A DNA stretch of 23,082 nt, from assembly GCA_003132865.1 (NCBI GenBank), contig PKYZ01000588.1:8696-31777 (forward strand), in the 5' to 3' direction. The translations under genes and the position numbers were made by a program. This DNA comes from Bryobacterales bacterium. Its GTDB lineage: Bacteria > Acidobacteriota > Terriglobia > Bryobacterales > Bryobacteraceae. Shown here in pieces: positions 1 through 7,247 of this stretch. The notes under the pieces are model-generated. The model saw only the letters and a list, made by a program, of their open reading frames with translations, had not been told where the DNA came from and did no database searches. Position 1 is the stretch's first letter. Every line of letters begins with the position of its first letter.

Positions 1-254
1 GATCCGGCGACAAAGTCAATACAGAAACTGCCGTCCGGTCAAGTACTAGTACCGTAAAAAGTAATAGAACGGACACGCTGCGTCGTTTCTAATGCCGCCA
101 AGTTGTTTTGGCCGCCCGCCGCGGATTACAATTCGGGAAATTCCTTAGATCGGAGTTTCTGCGCGCACCCGGCTGGGCCGCGGCGGGCTGCAGGGCAGGC
201 CTCTGTCCGAGCGCCCGGCAGGCAGCCAAAAACCCGAGATCGCACGCCCGGACT

Positions 255-476
255 GCTTGCGACGAGCGCTTCGTTCTTGGGCATCCCGACTCCCTGCCGG
301 TACATGATGGCCAAATTCACACAACCCGGGGGATAAGCTCCCTGGCACGCCTTCTCGAAGCTTGCCCGGGCCTTGGCGGCCTCGGGTGCGACACCCTGCC
401 CAAACAGGTACATCTCGCCCGCTGTACCGCATCCGCGCGCAGAGCCCTGGCGGTCCCCCTGGACCGCGCGGTACGC
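255..476 (-). pseudogene. Sel1-like repeat protein fragment
   Basis: Read on the minus strand, this stretch gives two Sel1-like units with the typical G-C-x-x-A/L...MY-x-x-G-x-GV pattern: GCGTAGEMYLFGQGV, then GCVNLAIMYRQGVG. The spacing and the Ala/Cys/Gly signature match cysteine-containing Sel1 (SLR) repeats, a TPR relative that mediates protein-protein contacts. The frame is open from the stop codon of the upstream FG-GAP gene (579-581) but has no convincing start. Downstream of about 255 the translation loses all Sel1 character and becomes Arg/Pro-rich until a stop at 126. I therefore read it as a decayed remnant of a longer Sel1 protein. Degenerate GC-rich repeats at 191-208 and 498-512 flank it and may mark the damage. 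The repeat signature is visible; pseudogene status is inference. Confidence 0.5.
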
Positions 477-578
477 CCACGTCCCGCTGCCGGACGGGGA
501 GGCAGGGCCTCCGCGCGGGCGAGGGCCCGCCCCACACGACTTCGCCAGACCATCCGGCTGAGTCAGGTGAATACCCGG

Positions 579-2501
579 TTATCTTGTTTCCGTGATTTGC
601 AGTACGTCATTAACGCGGAGATCCTGGGTAATCACCTGCTTGCGTCCCGAAGGCCAATCGACCACGACGCGATCGACTGTCTGCGCGTCTCCCAGGCCAA
701 AATACAGAGGAAGCGAACTCTGCGATAGGTAGCCGGACTTGCCATCGTTGTATTTCGTCAGAGTCCGGCCGCCGGAGGTGACGCGAACAAACGCACCCAG
801 CCCGTCACGGTTTGAGGCTGTGCCGATGAGTTTCACCTTGAGCCAGTGAATCCGCCGGCGCTCAGAGAGATTGCTGACAAGAACCTGCGGCGCCGAGTTG
901 AAGTCGTTGGTCACGATATCGAGATCGCCGTCGTTGTCGAGGTCGAAAACTGCGGCTGACCGGCTTGCCAACGGCGCCATAACCGTGATTTTGCCCGTTT
1001 GATCCTTACATGGGTCCCGATAGTATTTCTTGGCGTCAGCCGGGACTTTCGAGCAATCCAGCTCAAACCAGGGGGTGTGCGTGCGTCTCCCTCTGCGGGG
1101 CTCGACGCCCAGAAGGAACTCCGCGTCGAGAAACTTCTGTCCTTGGTTGTTCAACAGCAGGGAATTGATACCGTAGCGGAACGGGAAGTTCATGCCCGCG
1201 GCGATGAAGATGTCCTCCCAGCCATCGGCGTTAAAATCGCCGATGCTCGGCCCCCAGGGCCAATAGGTTTCCACGCCCATGCGGTCCGAAACTTCCTCGA
1301 ATTTACCGGCGCCGAGATTGTGATAGAGGGCATTGCCGAAAATGAAATTCCTGGTTGGTCCCATCAGCATGTCCTCACCTAGAGGTTTTGGCGCTTTCTT
1401 CTTCTCGTCCTCCGGGGATGCGTCCGCCCACATGTCCGAGTGCATATCCGTGACGAACAGGTCCATTCGGCCGTCGTTGTCATAGTCGAAGAACTTGATC
1501 CCCATGGCGCCCCACGGCGTTTTCGGAAAATACCGGCTGGTCTGCTCGGAGAACTTGCCCCCGCGATTCTCAAAAAAGTGGTTGGCTCCCTGCATGTTGA
1601 GGAAGTAAACTTGCGGCCAGCCATCCCCATTGAGATCGGTAAACGTGGCGTCGCCCGACCACCCGACCGGCTTCAAACCGGCTTCGGCGGTGACGTCCTT
1701 AAAGCGGTTGTGTCCGAGGTTGCGATACAGGACCGGGAATTCGTAACGATCGAAAAACTGATGCCCATTGAAGGCATCGGGAAGGGCCAGGTATTCCCCC
1801 TGAGCGCCTTTCCGGTCCGATGTGTACCTTCCGACGTTGCACACTAGGAGATCGAGCAGCCCATCGCGGTCGTAATCGAAGAAAAAGGCGCCGGAGGAAT
1901 GAGCGGCGCCGTCGATGCCAGCTTCGCGCGTGATGTCGCGGAAGTGCCCATGGCCGTCGTTTTCGAAAAGCAGATTACCGCCGCGCACTGTGGTAACGAA
2001 CAAATCGGGGTCTCCGTCGTTGTCGATGTCCGCAAAAGCAGCGGAGACGCTGATGCGGCCAGGCACGCCTACGCCCGCTTCTGCCGTGATGTTTTTGAAC
2101 TTGCCTCCGCCCAGGTTCTTCCAGAGCTCGTTCCCGCCGGTCTGGCTTACGAAGTAGATGTCGTACAGCCCATCGCCGTCTACGTCCGCGACAGCGATTC
2201 CGTTTCCGTGGTCGTAGTGGGCCGGTTGATAGTTGCTTGCCGCGTCATCGACGATGCGATTCACGAAGGTGATTCCGCTCTGCTCGAGCTTATCTTCAAA
2301 TTGAAACTGATAGAACACCTTGAACTGATCGACGGTTTTCAACTGCTGTTGTTTTCGCGCGGCTAACAACGCCGAGGCGTCTTCGGGAGGATAACGAACC
2401 TCCGGCGCGGCAGGCGCGGCGGCGCCGCGGGTATATACGGCCACGAAAACGGCGGCGGCGATCGCTCCGGTTGCGATGTATCGAATCCTTTTGGCGAGCA
2501 C
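579..2501 (-). CDS. Exported FG-GAP/VCBS repeat protein with C-terminal ASPIC/UnbV domain (CRTAC1-type)
   Basis: A 640-residue protein with an N-terminal hydrophobic signal (about residues 8-27, Ala-rich, ending AAAPAAP). It carries at least seven calcium-binding-type D-x-D-x-D-G-x-x-D loops, starting near residue 106: DVDGDGLYD, DIDNDGDPD, DYDRDGLLD, DLNGDGWPQ, DYDNDGRMD, DFNADGWED and DLDNDGDLD. These are the hallmark of FG-GAP/VCBS beta-propellers. About residues 565-636 form an ASPIC/UnbV domain (HWLKVKLIGTASNRDGLGA ... VVVDWPSGRKQ). Family members are secreted or surface proteins; the substrate is unknown. The start is GTG one base after the TAA of the upstream TPR gene, so translation is probably coupled. 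A paralogue lies at 5043-6800. Family assignment is secure; function is not. Confidence 0.93.
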   Translation of the reverse strand: MLAKRIRYIATGAIAAAVFVAVYTRGAAAPAAPEVRYPPEDASALLAARKQQQLKTVDQFKVFYQFQFEDKLEQSGITFVNRIVDDAASNYQPAHYDHGNGIAVADVDGDGLYDIYFVSQTGGNELWKNLGGGKFKNITAEAGVGVPGRISVSAAFADIDNDGDPDLFVTTVRGGNLLFENDGHGHFRDITREAGIDGAAHSSGAFFFDYDRDGLLDLLVCNVGRYTSDRKGAQGEYLALPDAFNGHQFFDRYEFPVLYRNLGHNRFKDVTAEAGLKPVGWSGDATFTDLNGDGWPQVYFLNMQGANHFFENRGGKFSEQTSRYFPKTPWGAMGIKFFDYDNDGRMDLFVTDMHSDMWADASPEDEKKKAPKPLGEDMLMGPTRNFIFGNALYHNLGAGKFEEVSDRMGVETYWPWGPSIGDFNADGWEDIFIAAGMNFPFRYGINSLLLNNQGQKFLDAEFLLGVEPRRGRRTHTPWFELDCSKVPADAKKYYRDPCKDQTGKITVMAPLASRSAAVFDLDNDGDLDIVTNDFNSAPQVLVSNLSERRRIHWLKVKLIGTASNRDGLGAFVRVTSGGRTLTKYNDGKSGYLSQSSLPLYFGLGDAQTVDRVVVDWPSGRKQVITQDLRVNDVLQITETR

Positions 2502-2502
2502 G

Positions 2503-3738
2503 TTAGTTAGCGGCCCCCTGGTTTTTTAGTTGTTCGTAAGCCGCCATCTCGCGATTTGCTTCTAGGGATCTCCCGGCGTGCCGATACAGTGCGGCCAATC
2601 CCAGGTGGGCTGAGGCGGCGAGACCGCTCCTATTATCGATACCGAGCAGCTTCGTCCATGACGCTTCTGCGCGTGCAGCATCCTGGGCGGCGAACGCAGC
2701 CCTGCCCAGCGCCAGAAGAATTTGCGGCGTATCCGGCCTGAGGCGATCGGCTTGGGCAAGTTCCTCTACCGCGCCGCGCGCCTGTCCCTGTTGCAGAAGC
2801 CCAGAGCCGAGACTATAAAAGGCGTCGGCACTGAACGGCCGAAGCTGCGTTTCCAGGCGAAATTGCGCAACTGCCGCGGACCACTTACCCTCGGCGGCAA
2901 AGACATTTCCAAGTGCGAAGTGCACATTAGACGTGGACGGCTTCAGCGACAGCGATTCGGCGTATTCCCGCTCCGCTTCGGGAAGGCGGCCGCTCTCAAA
3001 GTATCGTTCGGCTAAGACCTGATGCGCCCGCGCCGAGTTCGCGTTCAATTGCAAGATTCGATCGAATGCCTGTCTGGAAGCCTGCGCCGCCGCCCGGCTA
3101 AAGGCGGAAAGCAGGTCCGCATCGTTTGGGTGGTTGGCGAGCGCGTTTTGCAGGCTGGCAATGTCTTGAGGCGGCCGGCTCCCGTTATCCAGGGCGGCGC
3201 TGCTCCTGCGCGCCAAGTCGGGGTTGAGTTTGGCAAGCTGATCGAAGCTCCGTTTCGAAGCTAAGTCCGTGGCACGGCCGAAATAGTAGAGCAGGTTGGG
3301 ATCGTTGGGCTGCTTGTCCAAAGCAGCCTGCAGCGCCGCGATCGCGCCGCCGAGTCTTCCTGTCTCCAGATAGGCGAGCCCCAGCAACTCAGGGGTGCGC
3401 ATCTTCTCAAGGTGAGGCAACGCCTCCTCGGGGTTTCCTTGAATTAACAATAAAACTCCCAAGGTTTGATGGGTGTCCCTCAGGTTGGGATTGAGCCGCA
3501 GCGCAAGCTCCAGTTCCGGGATGGCCGCGCCATATTCGGCGTTTTGGAAGTAAGCATCTCCGAGGCGGGCGTGGCCGACCGCGGAATTAGGCTGCAACTC
3601 AGTTACTTTGCGGAACTCCTGAATCGCCACATTCAGCCGGCCCTGCTGCGCCGCCGCCGCCCCGGCCTGTGCGTGCTCGATGACTTCCGGCGTAAGACTT
3701 TGCAGAAGAAGACAGCAGGCGAAGAACGTGGGAATCAT
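2503..3738 (-). CDS. Exported TPR-repeat protein
   Basis: I choose the ATG at 3738 rather than the longer open frame to 4164. The protein then begins MIPTFFACCLLLQSLTPEV, a plausible export signal, and a near-consensus promoter lies just upstream (3796-3824). The extra upstream residues are Arg/Ala/Pro-rich and overlap the next gene. The product is about 411 residues and is nearly all TPR units, for example AIQEFRKVTELQPNSAVGHARLGDAYF-type helices with the W/L-G-A-F-P spacing, followed by degenerate repeats and a canonical unit, EREYAESLSLKPSTSNVHFA. TPRs form a superhelical scaffold for protein binding. It is immediately followed by the FG-GAP/ASPIC-UnbV gene (1-bp gap), implying a two-gene operon whose products work together outside the cytoplasm. 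The partner and ligand are unknown. Confidence 0.85.
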   Translation of the reverse strand: MIPTFFACCLLLQSLTPEVIEHAQAGAAAAQQGRLNVAIQEFRKVTELQPNSAVGHARLGDAYFQNAEYGAAIPELELALRLNPNLRDTHQTLGVLLLIQGNPEEALPHLEKMRTPELLGLAYLETGRLGGAIAALQAALDKQPNDPNLLYYFGRATDLASKRSFDQLAKLNPDLARRSSAALDNGSRPPQDIASLQNALANHPNDADLLSAFSRAAAQASRQAFDRILQLNANSARAHQVLAERYFESGRLPEAEREYAESLSLKPSTSNVHFALGNVFAAEGKWSAAVAQFRLETQLRPFSADAFYSLGSGLLQQGQARGAVEELAQADRLRPDTPQILLALGRAAFAAQDAARAEASWTKLLGIDNRSGLAASAHLGLAALYRHAGRSLEANREMAAYEQLKNQGAAN

Positions 3739-3795
3739 GATCTTCTGAAATCCGAATCGGGCCGCTCGAGCCGGCCCCACTCTGCAAGTGAAAAA

Positions 3796-3824
3796 ATTGT
3801 ACCACTTCGGAGTAGGGCTTTCAA
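3796..3824 (-). promoter_or_regulatory. Predicted sigma70-type promoter of the TPR / FG-GAP pair
   Basis: On the minus strand, TTGAAA (3819-3824) and TACAAT (3796-3801) are separated by exactly 17 bp. The site sits about 60 bp upstream of the chosen ATG at 3738. Strong agreement with the -35/-10 consensus in an otherwise GC-rich region supports both the promoter and the shorter gene start. Confidence 0.6.
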
Positions 3825-3911
3825 TCACTCTCTGGGAAACCGCTCCCTGACGGACCCAGAGGGTACCCCGGCTGGGTAACGCGCGCGATGGTGACGGCGG
3901 CGCGGGCCGGA

Positions 3912-4964
3912 CTATCGCTTCCCTTTTAATGTCGCGCGCAGTTGTTCCAGCCGCGACGTCACTTGCGCGTCGTCGGGATTCAGATTGTGAGCCTGTTCGA
4001 GAACCGGCAGCGCGGCCGCATCGTCTCCCAACGCATGCAGCGTGGAGGCGAGCAGAGTCAGCGTGCTGAAAAACTGCGGGTTCAGACTGGCAGCCTTGCG
4101 CAACGGCGGCAGCGCCTCCTGGTAGCGCTTCAGCCAGAACAGGCTCAGGCCGAGACTGTTCCACGCCTCGAACGACTCAGGGTCCAGCTTGACGGCCTGC
4201 CGCAAGGGTTCGATGGCCTCGGAGAATGCGCCATTTTGGGAATACAATTCGCCCAACAAAATCAGCCGGCGCGAGTCGTGGGGGTCCGCAATGCGCTGGC
4301 AGACGATGCGGGCCTGGGCGAGGGCCTCGGTGCGCAACGCATCCTTGCATTCGCGGCCATACTGTTCAGCGACCCGCTGGCTTTCCTGCCAATCCCGGTA
4401 AAGCTTGTACTCGCGATCGGCGTCGTCCGCGCGCCCGGCCATGGAGTAGACGCGCCCGAGCCGGTAATGCACCTGGGGGTCGCGCGGATTGTTTCTGGCG
4501 GCCCGCTCCAGACAGGCCAGCGCCCGCGCCTGCTGCCCGGCCGACATGTACGCCACACCGAGATAAAAAGAGACGTCGGAAAGTGCGGGATCCGATTCCA
4601 GCGGCGCGAGCTTCTTGATTGCCGCGGTGAAATCGTTGGCCCGCAGATCCAGACGCCCCAGGTAGTAGTTCAGACCGGGCCGGTCACCCAGCCGCTGCCG
4701 CTCGATCTCGAATTGCTTGCGCGCTTCGCCGTCGCGCTGCTGTGCGAACAGACATGTGGCGTATCGAATCCGCACCTCGTCGTTATTGGGATCGACGGCA
4801 AGCGCCTGCTCGAACTCGACCGCAGCTTCGCTGAAAAGCCGGTCCTGCATCAGCCGGACCGCTTTGCCGAGGTGCGATGCCGCGTCCCCGCGGGCGAGCG
4901 GCTGGGCCATGGTTCCACGCGTATCGAGCAGCAGAAGAATGCAGGCTGCCAGAACGGCTCTCAT
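3912..4964 (-). CDS. Exported TPR-repeat protein
   Basis: A 350-residue protein with an N-terminal signal (MRAVLAACILLLLDTRGTMAQ, probable cleavage after AQ). It has TPR units throughout: AAVEFEQALAVDPNNDEVRI, ALACLERAARNNPRDPQVHY, AIEPLRQAVKLDPESFEAWN, ALPPLRKAASLNPQF and ALPVLEQAHNLNPDDAQV. The ATG has an AAGGA ribosome-binding site 11 nt upstream. It lies 78 bp downstream of the 5043-6800 FG-GAP gene on the same strand, so the two probably form an operon. It is the counterpart of the TPR gene at 2503-3738, with the order within the pair reversed. It probably acts as a periplasmic or surface scaffold; no catalytic motif is visible. Confidence 0.88.
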   Translation of the reverse strand: MRAVLAACILLLLDTRGTMAQPLARGDAASHLGKAVRLMQDRLFSEAAVEFEQALAVDPNNDEVRIRYATCLFAQQRDGEARKQFEIERQRLGDRPGLNYYLGRLDLRANDFTAAIKKLAPLESDPALSDVSFYLGVAYMSAGQQARALACLERAARNNPRDPQVHYRLGRVYSMAGRADDADREYKLYRDWQESQRVAEQYGRECKDALRTEALAQARIVCQRIADPHDSRRLILLGELYSQNGAFSEAIEPLRQAVKLDPESFEAWNSLGLSLFWLKRYQEALPPLRKAASLNPQFFSTLTLLASTLHALGDDAAALPVLEQAHNLNPDDAQVTSRLEQLRATLKGKR

Positions 4965-5010
4965 GACATAAATTGTCCTTCATTCCGGAAGCTGTGAAAC
5001 AATCGCGGAT

Positions 5011-5030
5011 CGCAGGCGAAACCGCCTGCG
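5011..5030. repeat. Palindromic repeat (REP-like family), intergenic copy
   Basis: CGCAGGCG and CGCCTGCG form a perfect 8-bp stem with a 4-nt loop (AAAC), between the FG-GAP gene (5043-6800) and the downstream TPR gene. On the minus strand it reads GTGGCGCAGGCGGTTTCGCC, resembling the hairpins at 10333-10349 and 17715-17738. It may act as an mRNA stability or attenuation element inside the operon, which is inference. Confidence 0.55.
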
Positions 5031-5042
5031 CCACCAAAAGAA

Positions 5043-6800
5043 TTACCGTCTCTGGCGCGGCGCGGCAAAGGTTTCGACTTTTGTCACGCCCGCGCCTTCG
5101 CTTATCGCGATCAATCGGTCTGCGGAAACCGCTTTTACAGACTCGCGCAGTCCACTCGGCCACCGGATTTCCAGATCGGCTGACTGCGCCGCGCCCAGAC
5201 CGAAGTGGAGCCGGCGGTCGTTGACCGACAAATAGCCCGACTGCGCGGTAACGGCCTGCGCTTGCCTGCGGCCTCCGTAACTGGCAATGACCGTAGCGCC
5301 GATTGCGCTGCGATTCGATTTCGTGCCGAAGAGTTTAACTTTTAGCCAGTGCCCGCTGCCGCTGACGTCGTTCCGCAACAGGGATGGCGGCTCGTTGACG
5401 TTCATGATCAGGATGTCCATATCGCCATCGTTGTCGAAATCTCCGAACGCCACTCCGCGGCTGGAATGGCCTTCGGCAATCGCGGGCCCCGCCGCGGAGA
5501 CCAACTCCTCGAACCTGCCGTTTCCCAGGTTCCGGAACAAGACCCGCGGCGTCTTGTAGGGATAATCGGGATACGCCTTCTCCACTTCGGGGTAGACGCT
5601 TCCGGTAGCCCAGAAAAGGTCTGGCAGTCCGTCGTTGTCGAGGTCCTGAATGCCCGCGCCCCATCCCACATATCGGGTTTCCACGCCCAGACCCGCGCGC
5701 AAAGTCACGTCCTCGAAACCGCCACGGCCGATATTGCGATAGAGCACCGACGTATCCCCACTGAAGTGCGTCTTCAGCAGATCCAGCGCGCCATCCGTGT
5801 CGAAGTCTCCCAGACCCAACCCCATTCCCGCCTGCTCGGTTCCGTCTTCGTTCACCGCAAGACCAAGCTGAAGGCCCTGTTCGGCAAACGAGCCATCCCG
5901 CTGGTTGCGGAACAGTAGGCTCGGCATGGAATCGGAAGCGACATAGATGTCCGGCCAGCCGGATCCGAAGTAATCGGCCGCCACCGCCGTCAGCCCGAAA
6001 GTGGGCGCCGCGCGGTCGATTCCCGCGGACCGGGTCACGTCGGTGAACGTGCCATCGCCGTTGTTGCGATATAGCAGGCACCGCTCGGGTTGCAGGCTAA
6101 GGGGCCCGCAATACACCGGAACGTCTCTGAAGTTGCACTTGGGATTCCGGCCAGTCGCCGGGACGGACTGAAAACCGAACACAAGGTAGTGCGCGACAAA
6201 CAGATCCAGCAAGCCATCGCGGTTATAGTCGACCCACGTGCAACCCGTTCCCCAGCGCGTGCCTTCGTGAAGCAGGCCGGCCTCCCGCGTCACATCCGTG
6301 AAGGTGCCATTCCCGTTGTTGCGGTACAGCACATTCTGGCCCCACTGGGAAATGAAGATGTCGTCGAAGCCATCGTTATCGTAATCGCCGATCGTCACGC
6401 CGCAGGCCCAGTCCTGGCGCGTCAGACCGGCCTGTTGGGTTACATCCGTGAAGGTGCCATCGCGATTGTTCCTGTACAGCCGGTTCGTGGCCCCCGCCAC
6501 CGAACCCTCGCGGCGCGTGCCCGAAAGAACAAACACATCGAGCCAGCCATCGTTGTCGTAATCGAGAAATGCGACCCCGCACCCCATCGACTCGAGAACG
6601 TAATCCGTCCGTCCGTCCGGCCCGTAAATTACCGGCTCGCGCAAACCTGCCTGCGCGGCTATGTCGGTGAATCGGGCGTGAAAGGGAAGGCCGGAGGGCT
6701 TGCCACGCGGTTGGGGCGCCACGCCGCGGGAAGCCATTCCGGTCGGCTGTTGCGCCCGGGCGGCGGAGGCCAGGAGCCAAAGCATGTCACGCCGCGTCAT
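5043..6800 (-). CDS. Exported FG-GAP/VCBS repeat protein with ASPIC/UnbV domain (CRTAC1-type), Tat-like signal
   Basis: A 585-residue paralogue of the 579-2501 product. The N-terminus (MTRRDMLWLLASAARAQ) has a twin-arginine-like T-R-R-D-M-L motif followed by a short hydrophobic stretch and an ARAQ cleavage site, so Tat export is plausible. D-x-D-x-D-G loops begin near residue 80: DYDNDGWLD, DYDNDGFDD, DYNRDGLLD, DFDTDGALD, DLDNDGLPD and DFDNDGDMD. One loop, DYFGSGWPD, has lost an acidic ligand. The C-terminal ASPIC/UnbV domain runs from about residue 490 (HWLKVKLFGTKSNRSAIGA ... LEIRWPSGLRES). A possible ribosome-binding site (AAGGA) precedes the ATG by about 12 nt. It probably heads an operon with the TPR gene at 3912-4964. 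Domain calls are secure; the role is unknown. Confidence 0.93.
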   Translation of the reverse strand: MTRRDMLWLLASAARAQQPTGMASRGVAPQPRGKPSGLPFHARFTDIAAQAGLREPVIYGPDGRTDYVLESMGCGVAFLDYDNDGWLDVFVLSGTRREGSVAGATNRLYRNNRDGTFTDVTQQAGLTRQDWACGVTIGDYDNDGFDDIFISQWGQNVLYRNNGNGTFTDVTREAGLLHEGTRWGTGCTWVDYNRDGLLDLFVAHYLVFGFQSVPATGRNPKCNFRDVPVYCGPLSLQPERCLLYRNNGDGTFTDVTRSAGIDRAAPTFGLTAVAADYFGSGWPDIYVASDSMPSLLFRNQRDGSFAEQGLQLGLAVNEDGTEQAGMGLGLGDFDTDGALDLLKTHFSGDTSVLYRNIGRGGFEDVTLRAGLGVETRYVGWGAGIQDLDNDGLPDLFWATGSVYPEVEKAYPDYPYKTPRVLFRNLGNGRFEELVSAAGPAIAEGHSSRGVAFGDFDNDGDMDILIMNVNEPPSLLRNDVSGSGHWLKVKLFGTKSNRSAIGATVIASYGGRRQAQAVTAQSGYLSVNDRRLHFGLGAAQSADLEIRWPSGLRESVKAVSADRLIAISEGAGVTKVETFAAPRQRR

Positions 6801-7247
6801 GAACTGCTTGCAGTCCTTCGGGTATTACATCTAGACATGGCGTTTCGACCGAGCGATCTTAGTTTAGCAAGTCTCGGGCCAGTCCGGCCTCGCGGGACGG
6901 CCGGTTCTTGACGCCGGATCATTGGCGATACCGCTGAGCGAGGCGTTGGCGGAGCGCAACAGCCAGACCCACATTCCGGATTTTGTGCGGGACTTTATTC
7001 ATCGCGGGATAATCGAGCCGGGCTGCGACGGGACCGACGAGGCCACTTATGAGCGGCCGCCGCTCGATTAGGGACAAGGGCGCCACGTGGACGTTGAAGC
7101 CGGCGGTTCTGACGATCCCCGCGGCCGGAAGCTGAAACATCGGCACCCGGCCGGCATTGAGCGACCTGCGAATAGTACGAAACCGGTACTCTTGCCGGAC
7201 GGCGGCCGCCATGCTCAGTGATATACTGACACAGGATCTCGAAAGGT
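6801..7247. other. Divergent intergenic region without an assigned gene
   Basis: This 447-bp gap lies between the minus-strand FG-GAP gene and the plus-strand receptor, so it should hold promoters for both. Only the receptor-side -10 element (7219-7227) is convincing. One plus-strand frame, open through 6901-7071 with no start codon of its own, reads protein-like in part (LSEALAERNSQTHIPDF) and then stops. I cannot identify it, and it could be a gene remnant or chance. The 112-codon minus-strand frame at 6919-7257 has no recognisable domain and is not called. Confidence 0.4.
7219..7227 (+). promoter_or_regulatory. Extended -10 promoter element upstream of the TonB receptor
   Basis: TGATATACT matches the extended -10 form TGnTATAMT. 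No good -35 box lies 16-18 bp upstream, which is tolerated for extended -10 promoters. Transcription would begin near 7234, giving a very short leader before the GTG start candidates at 7248 and 7260. Confidence 0.4.

Noticed and set aside
43..52. GTACTAGTAC palindrome near the window start
   Set aside because: A 10-bp palindrome alone, without neighbouring structure or a gene context, is expected by chance.
498..512. GGAGGC-AGG-GCCTCC hairpin as terminator of the FG-GAP operon
   Set aside because: The stem is present, but there is no T-tract after it on the minus strand, so an intrinsic terminator cannot be supported.
3739..4164. 5' extension of the second TPR gene to 4164
   Set aside because: The extra residues are low-complexity Arg/Ala/Pro, overlap the upstream TPR gene and cross the predicted promoter; the ATG at 3738 starts a signal peptide.
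3942..4997. 351-codon plus-strand frame opposite the TPR gene
   Set aside because: It mirrors the TPR gene on the minus strand; the translation has no domain character, and the minus-strand protein has a signal peptide, ribosome-binding site and clear TPRs.
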